Part shown: in pieces, positions 47,146 through 59,629 of the stretch
Position numbering within the stretch: the first letter of the stretch is position 1
How the letters are laid out: every line of letters starts with the position of its first letter
Assembly: GCA_012932865.1 (NCBI GenBank)
Contig: SAXG01000006.1
Coordinates: 434,001-498,000 of the forward strand
DNA length: 64,000 nucleotides
From: Amylostereum areolatum
Lineage: Eukaryota > Basidiomycota > Agaricomycetes > Russulales > Stereaceae
Reading direction: 5' to 3'
Position numbers and translations under genes: made by a program
Notes under the pieces: model-generated
Database searches by the model: none
What the model saw: the letters and a program-made list of their open reading frames with translations, nothing else
What the model was told of the DNA's origin: nothing

Positions 47146-50100
47146 CTACGTGGCGGATATTGAGGAGGTTGAGCGAGAACGTCGATGGCTAGAGGTCAAA
47201 GCATCGGGCAGCACGGAAAGCACAGCCGATGTCAAACTGTTGCGTTTGGACAATGATGGCTTCCTACTACCGGGGCTGCTGCCAGAAGAAGCCATGGAGA
47301 GTTGAAGATCATCGGGGTCGGAGATGACGCTCCAGTCTTCACTTGGTGCCCCGCCCCCAGCCGGACTATCAGTTGGATGGCTAGAAGGATGCCGAGTGGA
47401 TATGGCTGAGACGGACGTGGGGACTCTGCCGCGTATGGTAGCATCTTCTCCTTCCTCGTCCTCGTCTGCTGCTCGTCGAATCAAGGTTCGCGCATATTCC
47501 AAGTCGCGGTAGAGGGCCTCTATGGCCGTAGTAACACCATTCTCCTGCAACTCTGGGTCAATGGCACAATTTGATTTCCAAGTGGGGAGATGCTTACCTG
47601 GCGAATTTGCTCCCCGACTAGCCGCGCTCTATCGATTTGCTTTGGATCGGTCGTCGCTTGCACGAGAGCCTCGGACAAAGTTTCGACGGTCAGCTTGCGT
47701 ACACAGCTCCCAATACCAAGTGCCTCGACACGATCTCCCCAGAAGAACTGGTCCCCGAAGAAAGGCTTGATGATGGTAGGAATGCCAGCTACAGCCCTTC
47801 GGTCAGACTGCTGGTTTCGGTACAAGACAACATGACGGTCTACCTCTCAAGCTGGCACCAGTTGTTCCCGCCCCACCGTGATGGCAAGCAGCGTCGATTT
47901 GCTTGAAGAGCCAGTCGTGAGGAACGGAGCTGATAGAATAGATCTGCTTAGGCAATGGCTCCTCTGGTTCGGATAGTTCCGCCGTATTCTTGGCCAGCCT
48001 ATCGGACCAACCCTTGGATAAGATCGCATGTACACCGCTCTGTACGACGGCGTCGATGACAGCGCGGGTCATGCTCTTGGGGTCGGACACCACGATGCTC
48101 CCAAAGCCAATGTAAACAATCTTCTTGTTCGCTTTCCGCGCGTCCCCGATAAAATTCACCAATTCTGGAGGCGGCGCCCACTTGGTCCCGCTAACATCTG
48201 CATCGTCGAGGAACCAGTAGCCTAGACGGCAAATCAGTGTGTGCTGGCGATTGTATGTCATGATAGGGTACCTGTTATGCGGATCCATTCTGGCCAATCC
48301 AAGGGTGCTGGAACGACAGTAGGGCTGAAGTTGTACAGGAAAGGAATCTTGTGAGGCTCCATCTTGTCCAAAGAAGTGCCGCTGAGGCCGAGAGTGTTAC
48401 GCCTCCAACGGTTAATCTGCCCCGACGTTCCACGCCAGAAAATTTGATCAAACATAACATATGTCTACATGCAAAATGTGAGCAATAGCTTCGCGCTCCA
48501 GCGATGAACTGACCATGTAGTTGTATCCTCCGCCCATCTGCAGAACATGTCAACTATGCATTCTCGAGAATGGGGGCTTTACTCACTTTGCGTTCGGGCA
48601 CAGCGAATGCATGGGGATATGCCCTCGTACGCGACCATGTCATAGTGAACGCTCTGAAGTATGGTATGCGAAGGGCTTCGGCGATATGATACCCTGCCAT
48701 CGCACTAGGACTTTCAACTAGAACATCAGTATCTTGACATGCTTCCCATGATGTCTTGAGCAGGTCGTCTATCCATCCTCTGAACTGCAATATAGAGATA
48801 GATAAGTTTGAGTCGCAAGTAAGGCAGAGGGAGCGTTACCTTCTGGATACCTTCTCTGAGGAACGCGACTGTGAACGTGCCGTTCTCAACGCAAATACGC
48901 ATGAGCTCCGCTGGGTCTCCCCCAACATAGCCAAATTCAATCCCGTACTTATGAGTAGAGTTAGCGTGAATTAAGTACCCCGACCCAGAACAGACATACG
49001 GATTCGATCCACTGCTGGAACTCGCCGTGCGTCGCGATCTTGACCCGATGTCCGTCGGCCATGAGGCCTTTTGCGAGGGCGATATACGGTTGAACATCGC
49101 CGCGAGAACCAATGGTCAAAAACGTAAAGCGAAGCGATTTCTCCGGCTTAAAAGTAAGGAATGTTGAGGATGTCGAGGTAAACATGACTGCCGGTAAAGA
49201 GTCTGTCATGTTCTCCGGGGGAGGAGCGGGATCCGTGTCATCGGACGAAGGCTGTCCAAACTCCTCCAAGATGAGAGCGTCGCGTTTCCCTGGGCTCGTT
49301 GCGCCGGGGTCACCGTTGAGCATCCTTCGTTGTACATCCTCTAGCTGCTTATCGACTAGATTGACGAATGCCTCCCGACGGTCCTGTTGACCGAATTCGA
49401 GGAAGAGCTCTTCGTGCCCTTTGACGATGATGATGAGCCCGTAGTGTCCGAAGCGAAAAGACTTTGAGGATTCGGTAGACAGAATATCCCGTAGCGGAAT
49501 GATCATCTGTAATGGGGTTAAGTAAAGACTGTATCGGTGAAAAGATTGACGTACCCTTGTCTTCGATGTTAAAGGTCCGCTTGACTTGAAACAAAGATAG
49601 TTGTGGGAGACATATAGCCGGCCGTACACGGGGAGCATACGGAAGAGATAACCGGGGAAGTCTATGCAGACCGTGACATCAGCGTAAAGCCAATCATGGG
49701 TGGAAAGATACTCACAACCGAGCAACTTTTCTCGGTCGTCAAATGCAAAGGACGACTGGAATTTCTCCGCCGTTTCCAGATCCACTGCAGCTTCAGGGGT
49801 TTCTAGGACACTGAATCCAAGTTCGGGCGCATGACCAGAACGACTAGTAGAGGATAGGTCAACTGAAGAGTAGATCTCCGTAATATGTTTTCCGTCAGGT
49901 GGCAGGGTAACAGCATGCCGTGACGTGGAGGCGCTGTCAGGAGGACCCCCGAAGACTCTACGGGGCATCCTTAACCACGATGGGACAGAAGGGACGGGCA
50001 TCCAGTTCGATGTTGATGGCGCTTCTCGAATTTCCCCCGTGAATGACCCTCCTAGAGGAGTGGGAGATGTGGAAGGCGGATAGGTATGTCCGGTTGGCGT

Positions 50101-52469
50101 GGGGGTTAAGCTGATTGGACTTTGCACAAGGTCGTCTGATCCTGCACTGGCAGAAGGGGTGGTTAAATGAGGCAAATCCGCGGGGGAAGTCGGGAGTGAG
50201 GCTATAGGAATGAATGACGAGTTGTCTCGCTTCTGAACGTGAGTGAAACCCTCATTATCATCCAAGCCCTCCGCGGTGCTTGTCGTGCGAGGCACGGCGT
50301 CTTGGAACGGGCGAAGAAGCGACGACAACCGGAATGGCATAGATGTCTTGGGTAACACATCTGGAGCGCTTTGAGTACGATCAGGATGCGGGGCTGATCG
50401 AGGAGCAGTAGTGTCGATCAACTGTTCGAAGGGTAGACCTGTGTCGGGAATAAACCTCCTGGCAGCAGATACAGCATCGCGAATTTGCTCAAGAGCGGCC
50501 GGTGGGTCGTGGAAATAGGCAAAGAAGTAAGAATCGACGGAGAGGTCTTCACTTCCGTCCACAACTTTCACCTCCAGAGCTTCTGTGAAGTCCATCGCCG
50601 TCGACATATCTACATCGATAATGGTCGAGTATGGAATGGCAATCTGCAGTGTACGATCAATATACACTGAAGAAACGCAGGAAAATATGACGCACCTTGA
50701 CACTATCTCCCATATTCTGAGCCTTGAACATGACTTTTCGGATAGCCTTCACCCATTCGTCACGACTGGGGACCGAATCAGCAGAAAGTTGAACTGTCTT
50801 GCTATTTGTTCGAAGGCGAATGCCCTTCTCGTTCACCGGGTCACAAGATATTGCGTAACGGAGGTCGACAACACCATGCGGAAAATAGGGATCCTGTACG
50901 TGTGTGAGCGCAAGGAGAACGGCACAGCTTGTCCACTCACAGAAGACGATTGGTACCAAGACAGTACGTCGTTCTTGAGAACAAACCAGTGTTTGATCCA
51001 GCGCTTCGTCCTTTGTGTCTTCTTATATATAGAACCTGACTTCAACACTTGATCCTGTTCAACACTATGAGCATGGGTTTCCCAGCCCCGGTTGACCAGA
51101 GACCTACCTCTCTCGCTGGCATATGCGCGAAAAAGCAGAGATATGAATTGGTCAAGAACATGTAGCCTTGTAGCACTGAAACAAACTGTGAGCGTCTTCA
51201 GTTGCGGGTGATAAGGCAATACACTCACGGACTGAACGCATCAACCAGCAAGGGATCTCTAGCAACAAGATATGAGTATATCCACTGTCTCCGTGACAGC
51301 TGCTACGTACCTGCTATCACCTCATTGATGCCGTTTACCTCGAAGACTTCAGCTAGCTTCTCTGCCAACCTCGCTCTCCTACTTATTTTGATCGTCTTTA
51401 CAGTAGCCAGGCTTGCAGTTCGTTCTGAATGTTTCCTGATCTCCGATCGTTCAAAGACCGGAGGCAGCGGAGAATGTACGTCCGTCCTCTGTTTCTGCGC
51501 AGTCGCGCTGAAAGTTCCAGGTGTCGGGAGTTCGAAATCTCCCTCTTCGATTTCCTCGTCGGATGTCATAGTACCCTTAGGTGTGATGTCCTCGTTATCG
51601 CCGAATGCATCGTCTTGAACGATTGAGCGGCTGCTAATGGGCGATAAACGGGAGCCGGATAACTGCCGGCGGGAGCGAGCCACTGGACGATGAATGGTAT
51701 GGATGGAAGAAGCCAAGGAAGGGCCTAGATGCACGATGTGCGTAAGCACAGCTGAGTTGGTCGCAAGCAGCGCGACACACCTTCTCGGACATCGTCATCG
51801 TCGCTGTCAGCATCGGTTACATTCAAAGGGTTATGTGGGATCTCGTCTTCGTTATCCGCGTCCTGAGCCCACGGAAGCGCTTGGAGAACTTGAATGAGGG
51901 TTTGGGTCCCCGCGCGCATCTATTAGGCAACGTCAGTTGATGTGGCGGATGTGAAGGAATAGCGACGCACGGAGCCTTCGCCGCGAAGAACATTAGGGCG
52001 TACGGGGCGTTGGAGAGGCGATGGTGGGCGTATGAACGGTGACTCGTCGCCGATGTCATGTCTGAGACTCGAAGTCAGAGGAGGCGGGGAGTGGGGTGCA
52101 GTGCTTCCGTCTACGCGACGATCAGCAAAGCTATGATAAGATCTGGAATAACCCACCGTCTGTGGCCTCCGCGTCGCTCAAGCTCTGCCTTTCCTTCCCT
52201 TTGCGACTGCGAGGCAGTATGCGCCTAGGGCTCGCGGGAGGGGAAGGGGAAGTCTTGCCGCTGAATGTCTTGCTTCTGCCTAGCTTTTCCGTTGTCTTCT
52301 CCATAATTTTACGAGCAATGGATGCCGAAGAAGGGCTCGTTCCTACCCTATCTGATGAATCTTGTTCGTTGGTCGGTGTGCGTCGGTCGTATTGTGCAGA
52401 GGAGGAGAGAACCGGGGTAGGTGCGTCGGATTTGGCAGGCGAAAGTTGAGATTTAGCGAGGCGAGACAT
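47146..52469 (-). CDS. ATG26: Sterol 3-beta-glucosyltransferase (Atg26/UGT80 type)
   Basis: Many exons from the ATG at 52469 ([14 protein letters not shown]) to 47146 encode roughly 1,500 residues. Order: long disordered Ser-rich N-terminus; first GRAM region ([30 protein letters not shown]); PH domain ([24 protein letters not shown]); second GRAM ([16 protein letters not shown] region); and a GT1/GT28 catalytic domain ([61 protein letters not shown]). The enzyme moves glucose from UDP-glucose to the 3-hydroxyl of ergosterol. In Komagataella it is needed for pexophagy; in other fungi mainly for sterol glucosides. The GRAM and PH parts bind phosphoinositides. A Ser/Arg-rich tail follows the catalytic domain. 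Confidence 0.93.
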
Positions 52470-52765
52470 GGGGCATGAGGAGGTTGTGTGACGGGAGAGA
52501 GAGAGTCGCGTTTCGATGACGACTCGAGGAGGCAGTGGGACAGAGCACGACTGAAGGACGACTGTGTAAGGCCGCGCAAGGCGAGTTATCGAAACGGGAC
52601 CACGTGGGGGACGCGTTTTGTGGGCGCTTATGTGGGGTCATTGCAAGCAGTCGGCAGTTGGACACGAGGACTCCGGTCCACGACTTTGTTGACGTCCTGC
52701 CTCAAAACCCGGGTCCTTTCCCGTCCTCCCCCTTTCCCATTCCTTCACATACCCATCACTCTTCG
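52470..52765. promoter_or_regulatory. Divergent promoter, Atg26 and SUR7-like genes
   Basis: These 296 bp separate two divergent start codons. A CT-rich run (about 52720-52750) precedes the plus-strand start. No named site is clear. Confidence 0.45.
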
Positions 52766-53859
52766 ATGTTCAAATTACGTGGCGAGCTCTGCATAGGCGT
52801 CGGCTCCTTCTTGTCGTATGTCTTCCTCCACCCGGCTCGTACCGTCCCTTGTTCATTCATCTTCCCCTTAGTTTCGCAGGACTGCTTCTCCTCATCTTTG
52901 TCCATGTGCGCTTTGTCGTGCTCTCCCTCTCGCTTATCTTAACCTGTCCCCAGGTCGGCCAAATCAACACCTCTACCGTTCCGCGGCAGATCGCCATGGT
53001 GCGTTCTCTCCTTCTCGTAGACGCGCTCGATACTGAATATGCAACTCCGCACAGGCGAAAATGAATGTGTCGCAGTACGGGTGCGTATCTCTTCGATCGC
53101 CGGCTATACTCCCTTCATGATTTCCCCACAGCGACACGCTTCGTCAAGGATTCGCCCCGGATCCGATCACTGGTTTGTACACCGACAACGCGTCTGCTCC
53201 GTTGGGTGTCGGCGCCGGCATCCGCAACGTGTATGACTTTGGCCTCTATTCTTACTGCGGGTACCTCGACAGCAAGAACGGCACTTGCACCAAAACCACC
53301 GCTGGCAGCCGTTACGAGCCTTACGATGTTTTCACCTCCGACATGACCGCAAATTATTCGCGATTCACGAGTTCTATCATCAACGGGACGGCTTTCAGAG
53401 ACTCCAACCTGCTGGGTGGCCATACCCACTCCGCCTACTATCTTATCCTCCTAGGAACCATCCTGACTTTTGTAGCTCTTTTCCTGTGCGTACCGTTTCG
53501 AGTCGGTGCGTTCGAAGCACTCATGCGTTTTCGCCATCAGTGGATTCGTGAAGCACACCTTCACGTTTCTCATCTCCACCGCCTTCGCCGCCATTGCGAC
53601 GCTCTTCATACTCGTCGGAGCAGCCCTGTGGACTTCTGCGATTAACCAATCGCAAGTTCTCAACGGTCGTGTCCTGGCAGGGACCAATATTCCTGTCAAC
53701 ATCGAAGTCTCTTTCGGCACGGGCATGTCTCTCTTGTGGGCCGCGTTTGCGTGTCTATTCGCATCTCTGATACCGTACATAATCAGGTAAGTGCTTTGTG
53801 GTCATTAGAATGGGTTGTGTTTAACGAACATGCATAGCTGCTGCACTTACAGAGGATAA
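52766..53859 (+). CDS. SUR7/PalI-family four-helix membrane protein
   Basis: About seven exons; the first is 52766-52815 and the second starts at 52872. The start opens a helix (LCIGVGSFLSFAGLLLLIFVHV) followed by an extracellular loop with GLYTDNASAPLGVGAGIRNVYDFGLYSYCGYL, the SUR7/PalI signature region with its cysteine and glycine pattern, plus N-glycosylation sites (NYS, NGT). Three more helices follow (AYYLILLGTILTFVALFLGF, FLISTAFAAIATLFILVGAALW, MSLLWAAFACLFASLIPYII). It ends CCTYRG at 53857-53859. Such proteins mark eisosome domains or act in pH sensing (PalI/Rim9). Which branch this belongs to is not clear. A stretch after the first helix (about 52892-52940) could be an in-frame 48-nt intron. 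Confidence 0.82.
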
Positions 53860-54360
53860 GCAGGGCTTTCCTTCTGTAACCCCCTATTTACGCTTCTCCA
53901 ACGACCTTATACATTACAAGCCATGGACCTCACGACTTTACGGCGGAATCAGTAGCAGGGCTAGCGTTACCTGCGTAGATATCTTTCACATGTACATCAA
54001 TAGCAACGGCCATTATGCAGTATGCAGTGGCATGCGTCTAACTTATGATCTCTTCCAACTTCGGCTCATATAGCAGCATATAGCCCAGAATACAAGTGCT
54101 CAAAGATAACAAGGGTTCGTTTAACGCCTGCCGTGCTCGGTACGTTATTCTTGCATGGACGGGCAACATGTGGTCGAAGCTCCATCAAACATGAAGGCTT
54201 CAAGGCTGTGCGGCTGCCGGCCTTAATCGCAGGCTTGTGGGTAGGCTGCCACTGGAACTCGCGGGAACTCGGGAGAGTGTAGTCACTAGTAAGTCCGAAC
54301 TTCGAAGTCGTGGACGGTGACCGGTGAACACTGAAAGTCGGGAGTCCGCCACTTGAAACT

Positions 54361-54477
54361 TTGAAAGTTGAAGACTTGAAGTTGAAGTTGAAGCCTTGAA
54401 GTTGAGCCTGAGGCCTGAGGCCTGAGGCCCTGGGCACTGGGCACTGGGCAGTGGGCAATGGGCATTGGGCAATGAGC
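54361..54477. repeat. Short tandem repeats beside the tRNA gene
   Basis: Three tandem families follow each other: TTGAAG units, then CCTGAGG units, then GGGCACT/GGGCAAT units of 7 nt. The tract lies just downstream of the tRNA-Lys gene. The rest of 53860-54513 holds only the SUR7 3' flank and no gene. Confidence 0.75.
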
Positions 54478-54513
54478 ATCTGCATAAAAAGAGAAAAGGA
54501 GGAAAAAGAAACT

Positions 54514-54612
54514 AGCCCACCGCGAGGGTCGAACTCGCAGCCTTCAGATTCCAATGATGGAACGAACCCGCCTGTAAGAGTCTGACGCTCTATCCGATTG
54601 AGCTAGGCGGGC
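54514..54612 (-). tRNA. trnK-CUU: tRNA-Lys(CUU) with a 25-nt intron
   Basis: Read on the minus strand it starts GCCCGCCTAGCTCAATCGGA and ends GAGTTCGACCCTCGCGGTGGGCT. The acceptor stem GCCCGCC pairs with GGTGGGC, the D arm holds TAGCTCAATCGGATAGAGC and the T arm GCGAG/TTCGACC/CTCGC. The anticodon loop C-T-CTT-A-A reads AAG codons; an intron of 25 nt lies between positions 37 and 38, the universal site for eukaryotic tRNA introns. CCA is not encoded, as expected. Confidence 0.95.
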
Positions 54613-54809
54613 CTTAAAATATTTCTCAATTTATTGTATATACCCAGATAAAAAGCGGGATGAACACACCGTCCCGGTCGCACAGGCTGACCGTGGGTGT
54701 CATTAACTGTGCCACCACTCGCGCCGAGGACAAAAGTCCTCACAGCCTCGTTCCCTTTCCCTCGTTCCCTTCCTTTGCCCACCACCTATCCTAGTCTTTC
54801 CTTATCCTC

Positions 54810-56778
54810 ATGATCTCTCTCCCTCGCTTTACGGCGTGTCTGGCGGTTGCCGCTGGACTATCATCGACCGTCAACGCCATCGGCAAAGTCACAAGGACCG
54901 GACGTTACCTTTACAACGCAGATGGCAGTCGGTTCTACGTCAAAGGTGTTGCCTACCAACCCCAGGGTGTGTATTCTACCTCATAACGTCCATTTACATC
55001 CGGATTCCAACATGTTACGACTCGCTAGGCACGCTGGGTAGCACCGATGCGAATAATCCGTTCCAAGAACCGACCGACTTCATCGACCCGCTGGCGGACG
55101 CCGCGGGTTGTTCCCGAGATTTGCCGTTCCTTCAGCAATTGGGAGTGAACGCAGTCCGCGTCTATAGCGTCAATTCTTCCCTCAATCACGATTCGTGCAT
55201 GCAGGCGTTCAGTGGTGCCGGCATCTATACCATGTACGTCCAGCGAGCTATCTTTCGTTATCCTTCCCGACTAAGCGACACACACTCCCATGTAGCATCG
55301 ATCTTAGTCTCCCCGTAAATGGCTCCATCGACCGTAGCTCCGCAGCGTGGACCACGGCCCTCCAAGACCAGTACACAGCCTCCATCGATGCCTTCTCTAA
55401 GTATGACAACGTTCTCGCCTACAACGTCGGGAACGAGGTCGTTATTTCCCCTGATGGCACAGGTGCCTTGGCCTTCGTTAAGGCGGCTGCACGAGACACC
55501 AAGGCTTACCTGTGAGTCCTCAGTTCATTGCTTACTCTGCTTGCTGGCGACCATCTCATGGCGAGTCATTGTTTGATAGGAAATCCAAGTCGTCAAGTGC
55601 CCTTGTTGGCTACGCGGCTGTGGATGGTGATGATTGGATCGTCCCAGTGGCCAACTATCTGTCCTGCGATCCATCCAATGGCAACTCGGACAGCACGGCA
55701 ATTGACCTCTACGGTCTCAACAATTAGTATGTCTCATTTATCTTCTTAAATGACGTCGGCGCTGACGCCCGTATAGCGAACTCTGTGGGAATCAAACCTT
55801 CCAGCAGGCGTATGCGACCAAAACCGCCTTATTTGCGGGGTATAATGTCGCTGCATACTTCAGCGAGTTCGGTTGCAACAACCCCAGCCCTCGTGTCTGG
55901 GCCGACGTACCTGCTCTTTTCAGCGATGCCGCTGTTCCCGTGTGGTCCGGTGGGGTTGCGTTCTCCTATTTCCCGGCTCAAAGTGGTCAAGGTCAATTTG
56001 GGATGGTCACGATCTCCTCCGACAACACCACTGTTCAAACTAGCCAAGACTTCGATAACTTGAAGGCCCAGTACACCTCGGTTAGCCTCATAAATAACCC
56101 TCCCGCAGGAAACTCTGCCACGGCGTATCCCTCCTGCCCTACCCAAAACGCCACCTTCCTCGCGTCGACCACACTGCCTCCCACTCCCGTGGATTCTGCC
56201 TGTGCATGCGTGGAGAGTAGTCTCAGCTGCCAATTCACTCCCCAAGTCTCGAACACGACTGCTATTGTCGGCACGCTTCTCGACACGGCTTGTCAGTTGC
56301 TCGGTCAACAGGGTAGCAACTGTAACTCTATTGCTGGCAACGGCACTACCGGGACTTACGGTGCCGTCGCAGCTTGTGATCCATGTGAGCAGCCTGTCAT
56401 CGAAGTACAGAGTACAATCTAACGGGCGTTATATCAGCTGTCAAGCTCTCTTTCGTTATGAGCCAGTTCTACGAGCTCAACAACCGCAATCCCGAGTCTT
56501 GCAGCTTCGCTGGTAATGGCACCGTGAACGCGAACGCGCCCGCATCCGTCACTGCTGCTAGCGCTGCTGCTTCATCTTGCCTTTCGAGCGCTACTGGCGT
56601 CTCTACGCCTTCTCCGGCGTCAGGGTCCTCGTCGAGCAGTGGCAGTGGCAGTGGCAGCAGCACAAGCAAGACCCCCAATGCTGCTTCGAGGGTGCTGAGC
56701 GAGGACGGGACCGGGCTAATGGGTGTTGCTCTGATGCTTGTCATCAGCGTCGCGAGTGGTACCTGGTCGCTGATATGA
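54810..56778 (+). CDS. GH72 beta-1,3-glucanosyltransferase, GPI-anchored (Gas/Gel type)
   Basis: The start at 54810 opens a signal peptide (MISLPRFTACLAVAAGLSSTVNA). The GH72 domain shows FYVKGVAYQPQG, NPFQEPTDFIDPLAD, VRVYSVNSSLNHDSC, YNVGNEVV with the acid/base Glu, DLYGLNNYELCG and AYFSEFGCN with the nucleophile Glu. A CBM43-like cysteine domain follows (ACACVESSLSCQF...CQLLGQQGSNC...AACDP). A Ser/Gly-rich linker and a hydrophobic tail (LMGVALMLVISVASGTWSLI) indicate GPI anchoring. Length is about 535 residues after removing introns, normal for the family. It cuts and rejoins beta-1,3-glucan chains in the wall. The next genes upstream (SUR7-like, Atg26) also act at the cell surface. Confidence 0.93.
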
Positions 56779-57117
56779 ACGTACACAAGACTTGTCATGT
56801 CTATGCCTTCATTCCCCGTTGGACTACGAAGCTCATTCTTGATTTTCTTTGGACTCAATACCGTAATACGTCTTATACCTCCGGACGGGACTTGATTTGA
56901 CTGTTTCCACTTGTCCTCGTCTGTTGAATGGACCATTCTCCCAGGACCTTTGCAGTAGCTATCACTACTACTACGTCGACTATGTATCGCTGAGGAATAT
57001 TACCGCGGGGTTCATTTGTCTGCGGTCTCGGAGTTTGAATTGCCAGCCACCGCCACATCGGTCGGGCGCCGCGTGTTGACTTGGGCTCCGTCTTTGCATT
57101 TTGACCGTCATCATCTC
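56779..57117. other. Intergenic, between GH72 and SR-like genes
   Basis: GH72 3' flank and the promoter of the next gene. No motif-bearing frame is seen. Confidence 0.5.
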
Positions 57118-58957
57118 ATGGCAGCTTCTCCTCTCCAAGTCGACCGTGGCGACGCTCCCCCCCGCGAAAAGTGGTCCGGAATGGACGACCAAGTAGGCGA
57201 GACTATGGGCCCTGCCGGCGAACCGTCCGCATCCAATGGCGGCGCCCCCGACGATCGTGACCATGCGACAGACTCTGCCAGTCAGGATCGAAACGGAACT
57301 ACAGTTTACAGAGAGAAACAAATCAAGGTGCTTAGGTTCACTCCTTGTCTCCCATCTCGCACAATTTGCTCGTGCTCCATCTCGCGTATTGTGAGGAGGA
57401 CTCAGATATGTTCTGGCTGCTTGGAGGCTATCCACCCGTGCTTGTGCTGTGCTATCACCTTTTCTCTTGCTATTTGACAATTTCTGGACTAGCGTTCACT
57501 TCGTATCCTGCAGCCGAACAAGGTTTATATCGGTGGTCTTCCGGAGCATACTCGCCAGGAGGACCTACAAAGTTGCTTCGGTAAAATCGGCACCATTGCC
57601 AACATCGAACTGAAGTGAGTTTTTCGCTCTTATGTGGGGGCACACATCTCTCATCAATATCCTGCAGGATTGGTTATGGCTTTGTGGTACGTTCATATTA
57701 CAGTTTCAGATATCTGTCTGATTCCCCTCAGGAATTCGAAAGTCGTGAAGCCGCAGAGGAGAGCGTCGCCAAGTATCACGAAGGGTTTTTTATGGGCAAC
57801 AAGATCCGTGTAGAGCTCTCCCATGGCGGCGGGAGATATGCGAAATTCAGCGGGGATCCTGGGGCTTGTTTTAAATGTGGACAAATGGGACATTGGGCGA
57901 GGTGAGCTATATTGTCGTTCCCTGCTCGTAGCTGTTTATAACTGGCTCAGGGAGTGCCCCAATCATGTGGTCCAAACGTGAGTTTCGTCTCATACCTCGT
58001 AGAATCGGTCGCGGCAGCTGATTCTGTCGCTGCCCACCTAGTAATGGACGTCGTGGACCATCTGGAGATCCACCACTCATCGATCGGATCCAGTCTTCAA
58101 GAGACTACCCGCCTCCTCCTCCGCGAGGAGACTACCCGTCTTTTCGCGAAGATTATCCACCAAGAAATTACCCACCTGCCAGGGATGCGAGGTACTCGTA
58201 TGACTACCCACCTCCCCGCAGGCCTTTGTCGCCGCCCCCTAGGGACTATCGTGACTATCCACCGGCACCGCCAGCACCTCGCCGCGGAGAAATAGATGAC
58301 TTCAGGATGAGAGGACCGCCGCCGCCGCCGCCTCCCGCTGCTCGTTATGATTCTCGCCCAGGCTACTACCCTCCCTTTGACGACGGAGGTGCTGCTTACA
58401 CTCGTGGTTACCCTCCTCCAGCTCGCGATTATGACCGCTACGACCGTCGGCCTCCTCCCCCTGGCGATAGGTATGCTTACCCTCCCGGCGGCGCTAGACC
58501 TCGAACACCTCCGATCGGAGGCCCCCCTCGTGGCCGCGATGACTTCGACCGCCCGCCTCCTAGGTAGCACCGAATCTGTCTATGTGCTATAGTCATCTCA
58601 TTTTCTTGTTCTAGGGACTTCATCCCTCCGCCTGGAGACTATCGAGGACGCCCAGTCACGCCTCCCCCTGCTCGCTACGCCGACTACCCGTCTCGTGGCG
58701 TAACTGATGCTCGCTTCCGGTACGTTCTCGCCCGTTTCGATGCAAGTATATATTTAATGCAAGTTTTCAGCCGCCGTTCTCAAAGTCCTCCGCCACGATC
58801 CGCCTCTGCTGCTTACGAGTCTTATCCGCCTAGTGCGACGGCCTATGCTGGAGCGCCACCTGCTGTTGGAGCTTCGAAGGGCCCTGCTCCTCGCGACTAT
58901 CCTCCCCCTCGCGGGCGGGATGTAGTTGAGTCAAATGGCGGATACAGACGACCCTAG
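57118..58957 (+). CDS. SR-like splicing factor with RRM and CCHC zinc knuckle
   Basis: The likely start is the ATG at 57118 (a second ATG at 57183 is possible). An acidic N-terminus is followed by an RRM (NKVYIGGLPEHTRQEDLQSCFGKIG as RNP2 side, IGYGFVEFESREAAEE as RNP1 side). A zinc knuckle CFKCGQMGHWARECPN (C-x2-C-x4-H-x4-C) comes next, then a long tail of Arg/Asp/Tyr/Pro repeats (RDYPPPPPRGDYPS, PPARDYDRYDRRPPPPG). The order RRM, knuckle, Arg-rich tail is that of SRSF7/RSZ proteins, which bind RNA and help choose splice sites and export mRNA. The tail uses RD/RG/PP in place of classical RS repeats. The first intron (57328-57513, 186 nt) is much longer than its neighbours. Confidence 0.85.
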
Positions 58958-59629
58958 CTGTTGCTTGTTACAGGGCAAAAAAAACGATTGGACCGGTCTT
59001 ATCTTCTTTCATACACTGTCCTATGTCCATGTTCTGCCGAGCTCTCTCGTTCTCACCTCCAGCTCAGCTGTGCTCATATGCCGGCCACCAGAAGCTGCGT
59101 TTACGCGTGTTCTGTTTACCGCTTGGGGTTGCTTGGTTTCCGTTTCTGTTCGTGTAAAAGACGTTTCGTTCCAGTGCTTGATTAATGTAATCGCTATCGC
59201 TATCACGGCGTGATGATAAGTTTTCCGTTAGAAGAGTGACAACGACTCGGATGAGTCGCACTGCTAGACTCGAACCAATCCCTGTCGTGGGTGATGAGTA
59301 CCGTCGATCACCCAGCCGCAGGGACTGGAATCACTGACGCGAGAGCGAGTAGAGTGGAAGTAAATTCCCACGATAAGTCTCAACTTAGTTTTTTCTGCTC
59401 GACGCAACGCGTCTAGGCAGTCGCGCGCGTCTCGTCTTCCATGTATCCCGCCGTGTTCTGGCAATCCCTCCCACTCTTTTATATCTAAATATCATTTAAT
59501 TCACTCTCTGGACGTCTTGAACGATTTTTCTGGCCGAAATCTCGTGCAAGAGCCTCTCGACACGGTCCTCCTACCACACTCTACCCCCGACATAACCACT
59601 CCGAGTCCCTACCCCCTCTATACCACATC
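58958..59629. other. Intergenic region with a strong hairpin
   Basis: Apart from the hairpin at 59275-59328, it holds the SR-gene 3' flank and the promoter of the DUF6589-like gene. T-loop-like GGTTCGAGTC occurs on the minus strand near 59266-59275, but no cloverleaf can be folded. Confidence 0.5.
59275..59328. repeat. Nested perfect hairpin
   Basis: CCAATCCCTG (59275) pairs with CAGGGACTGG (to 59328) with one mismatch, and inside it GGGTGAT (59289-59295) pairs perfectly with ATCACCC (59307-59313) around an 11-nt loop. It could be the terminal hairpin of a mobile element, a terminator or a structured RNA; nothing here decides. Confidence 0.6.

Noticed and set aside
59230..59275. tRNA-like T-loop (GGTTCGAGTC on the minus strand)
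   Set aside because: No acceptor, D or anticodon stem can be folded around it.
59289..59336. C/D box snoRNA (GTGATGA and CTGA boxes)
   Set aside because: Boxes are only about 40 nt apart, with no clear terminal stem; the hairpin explains the sequence better.
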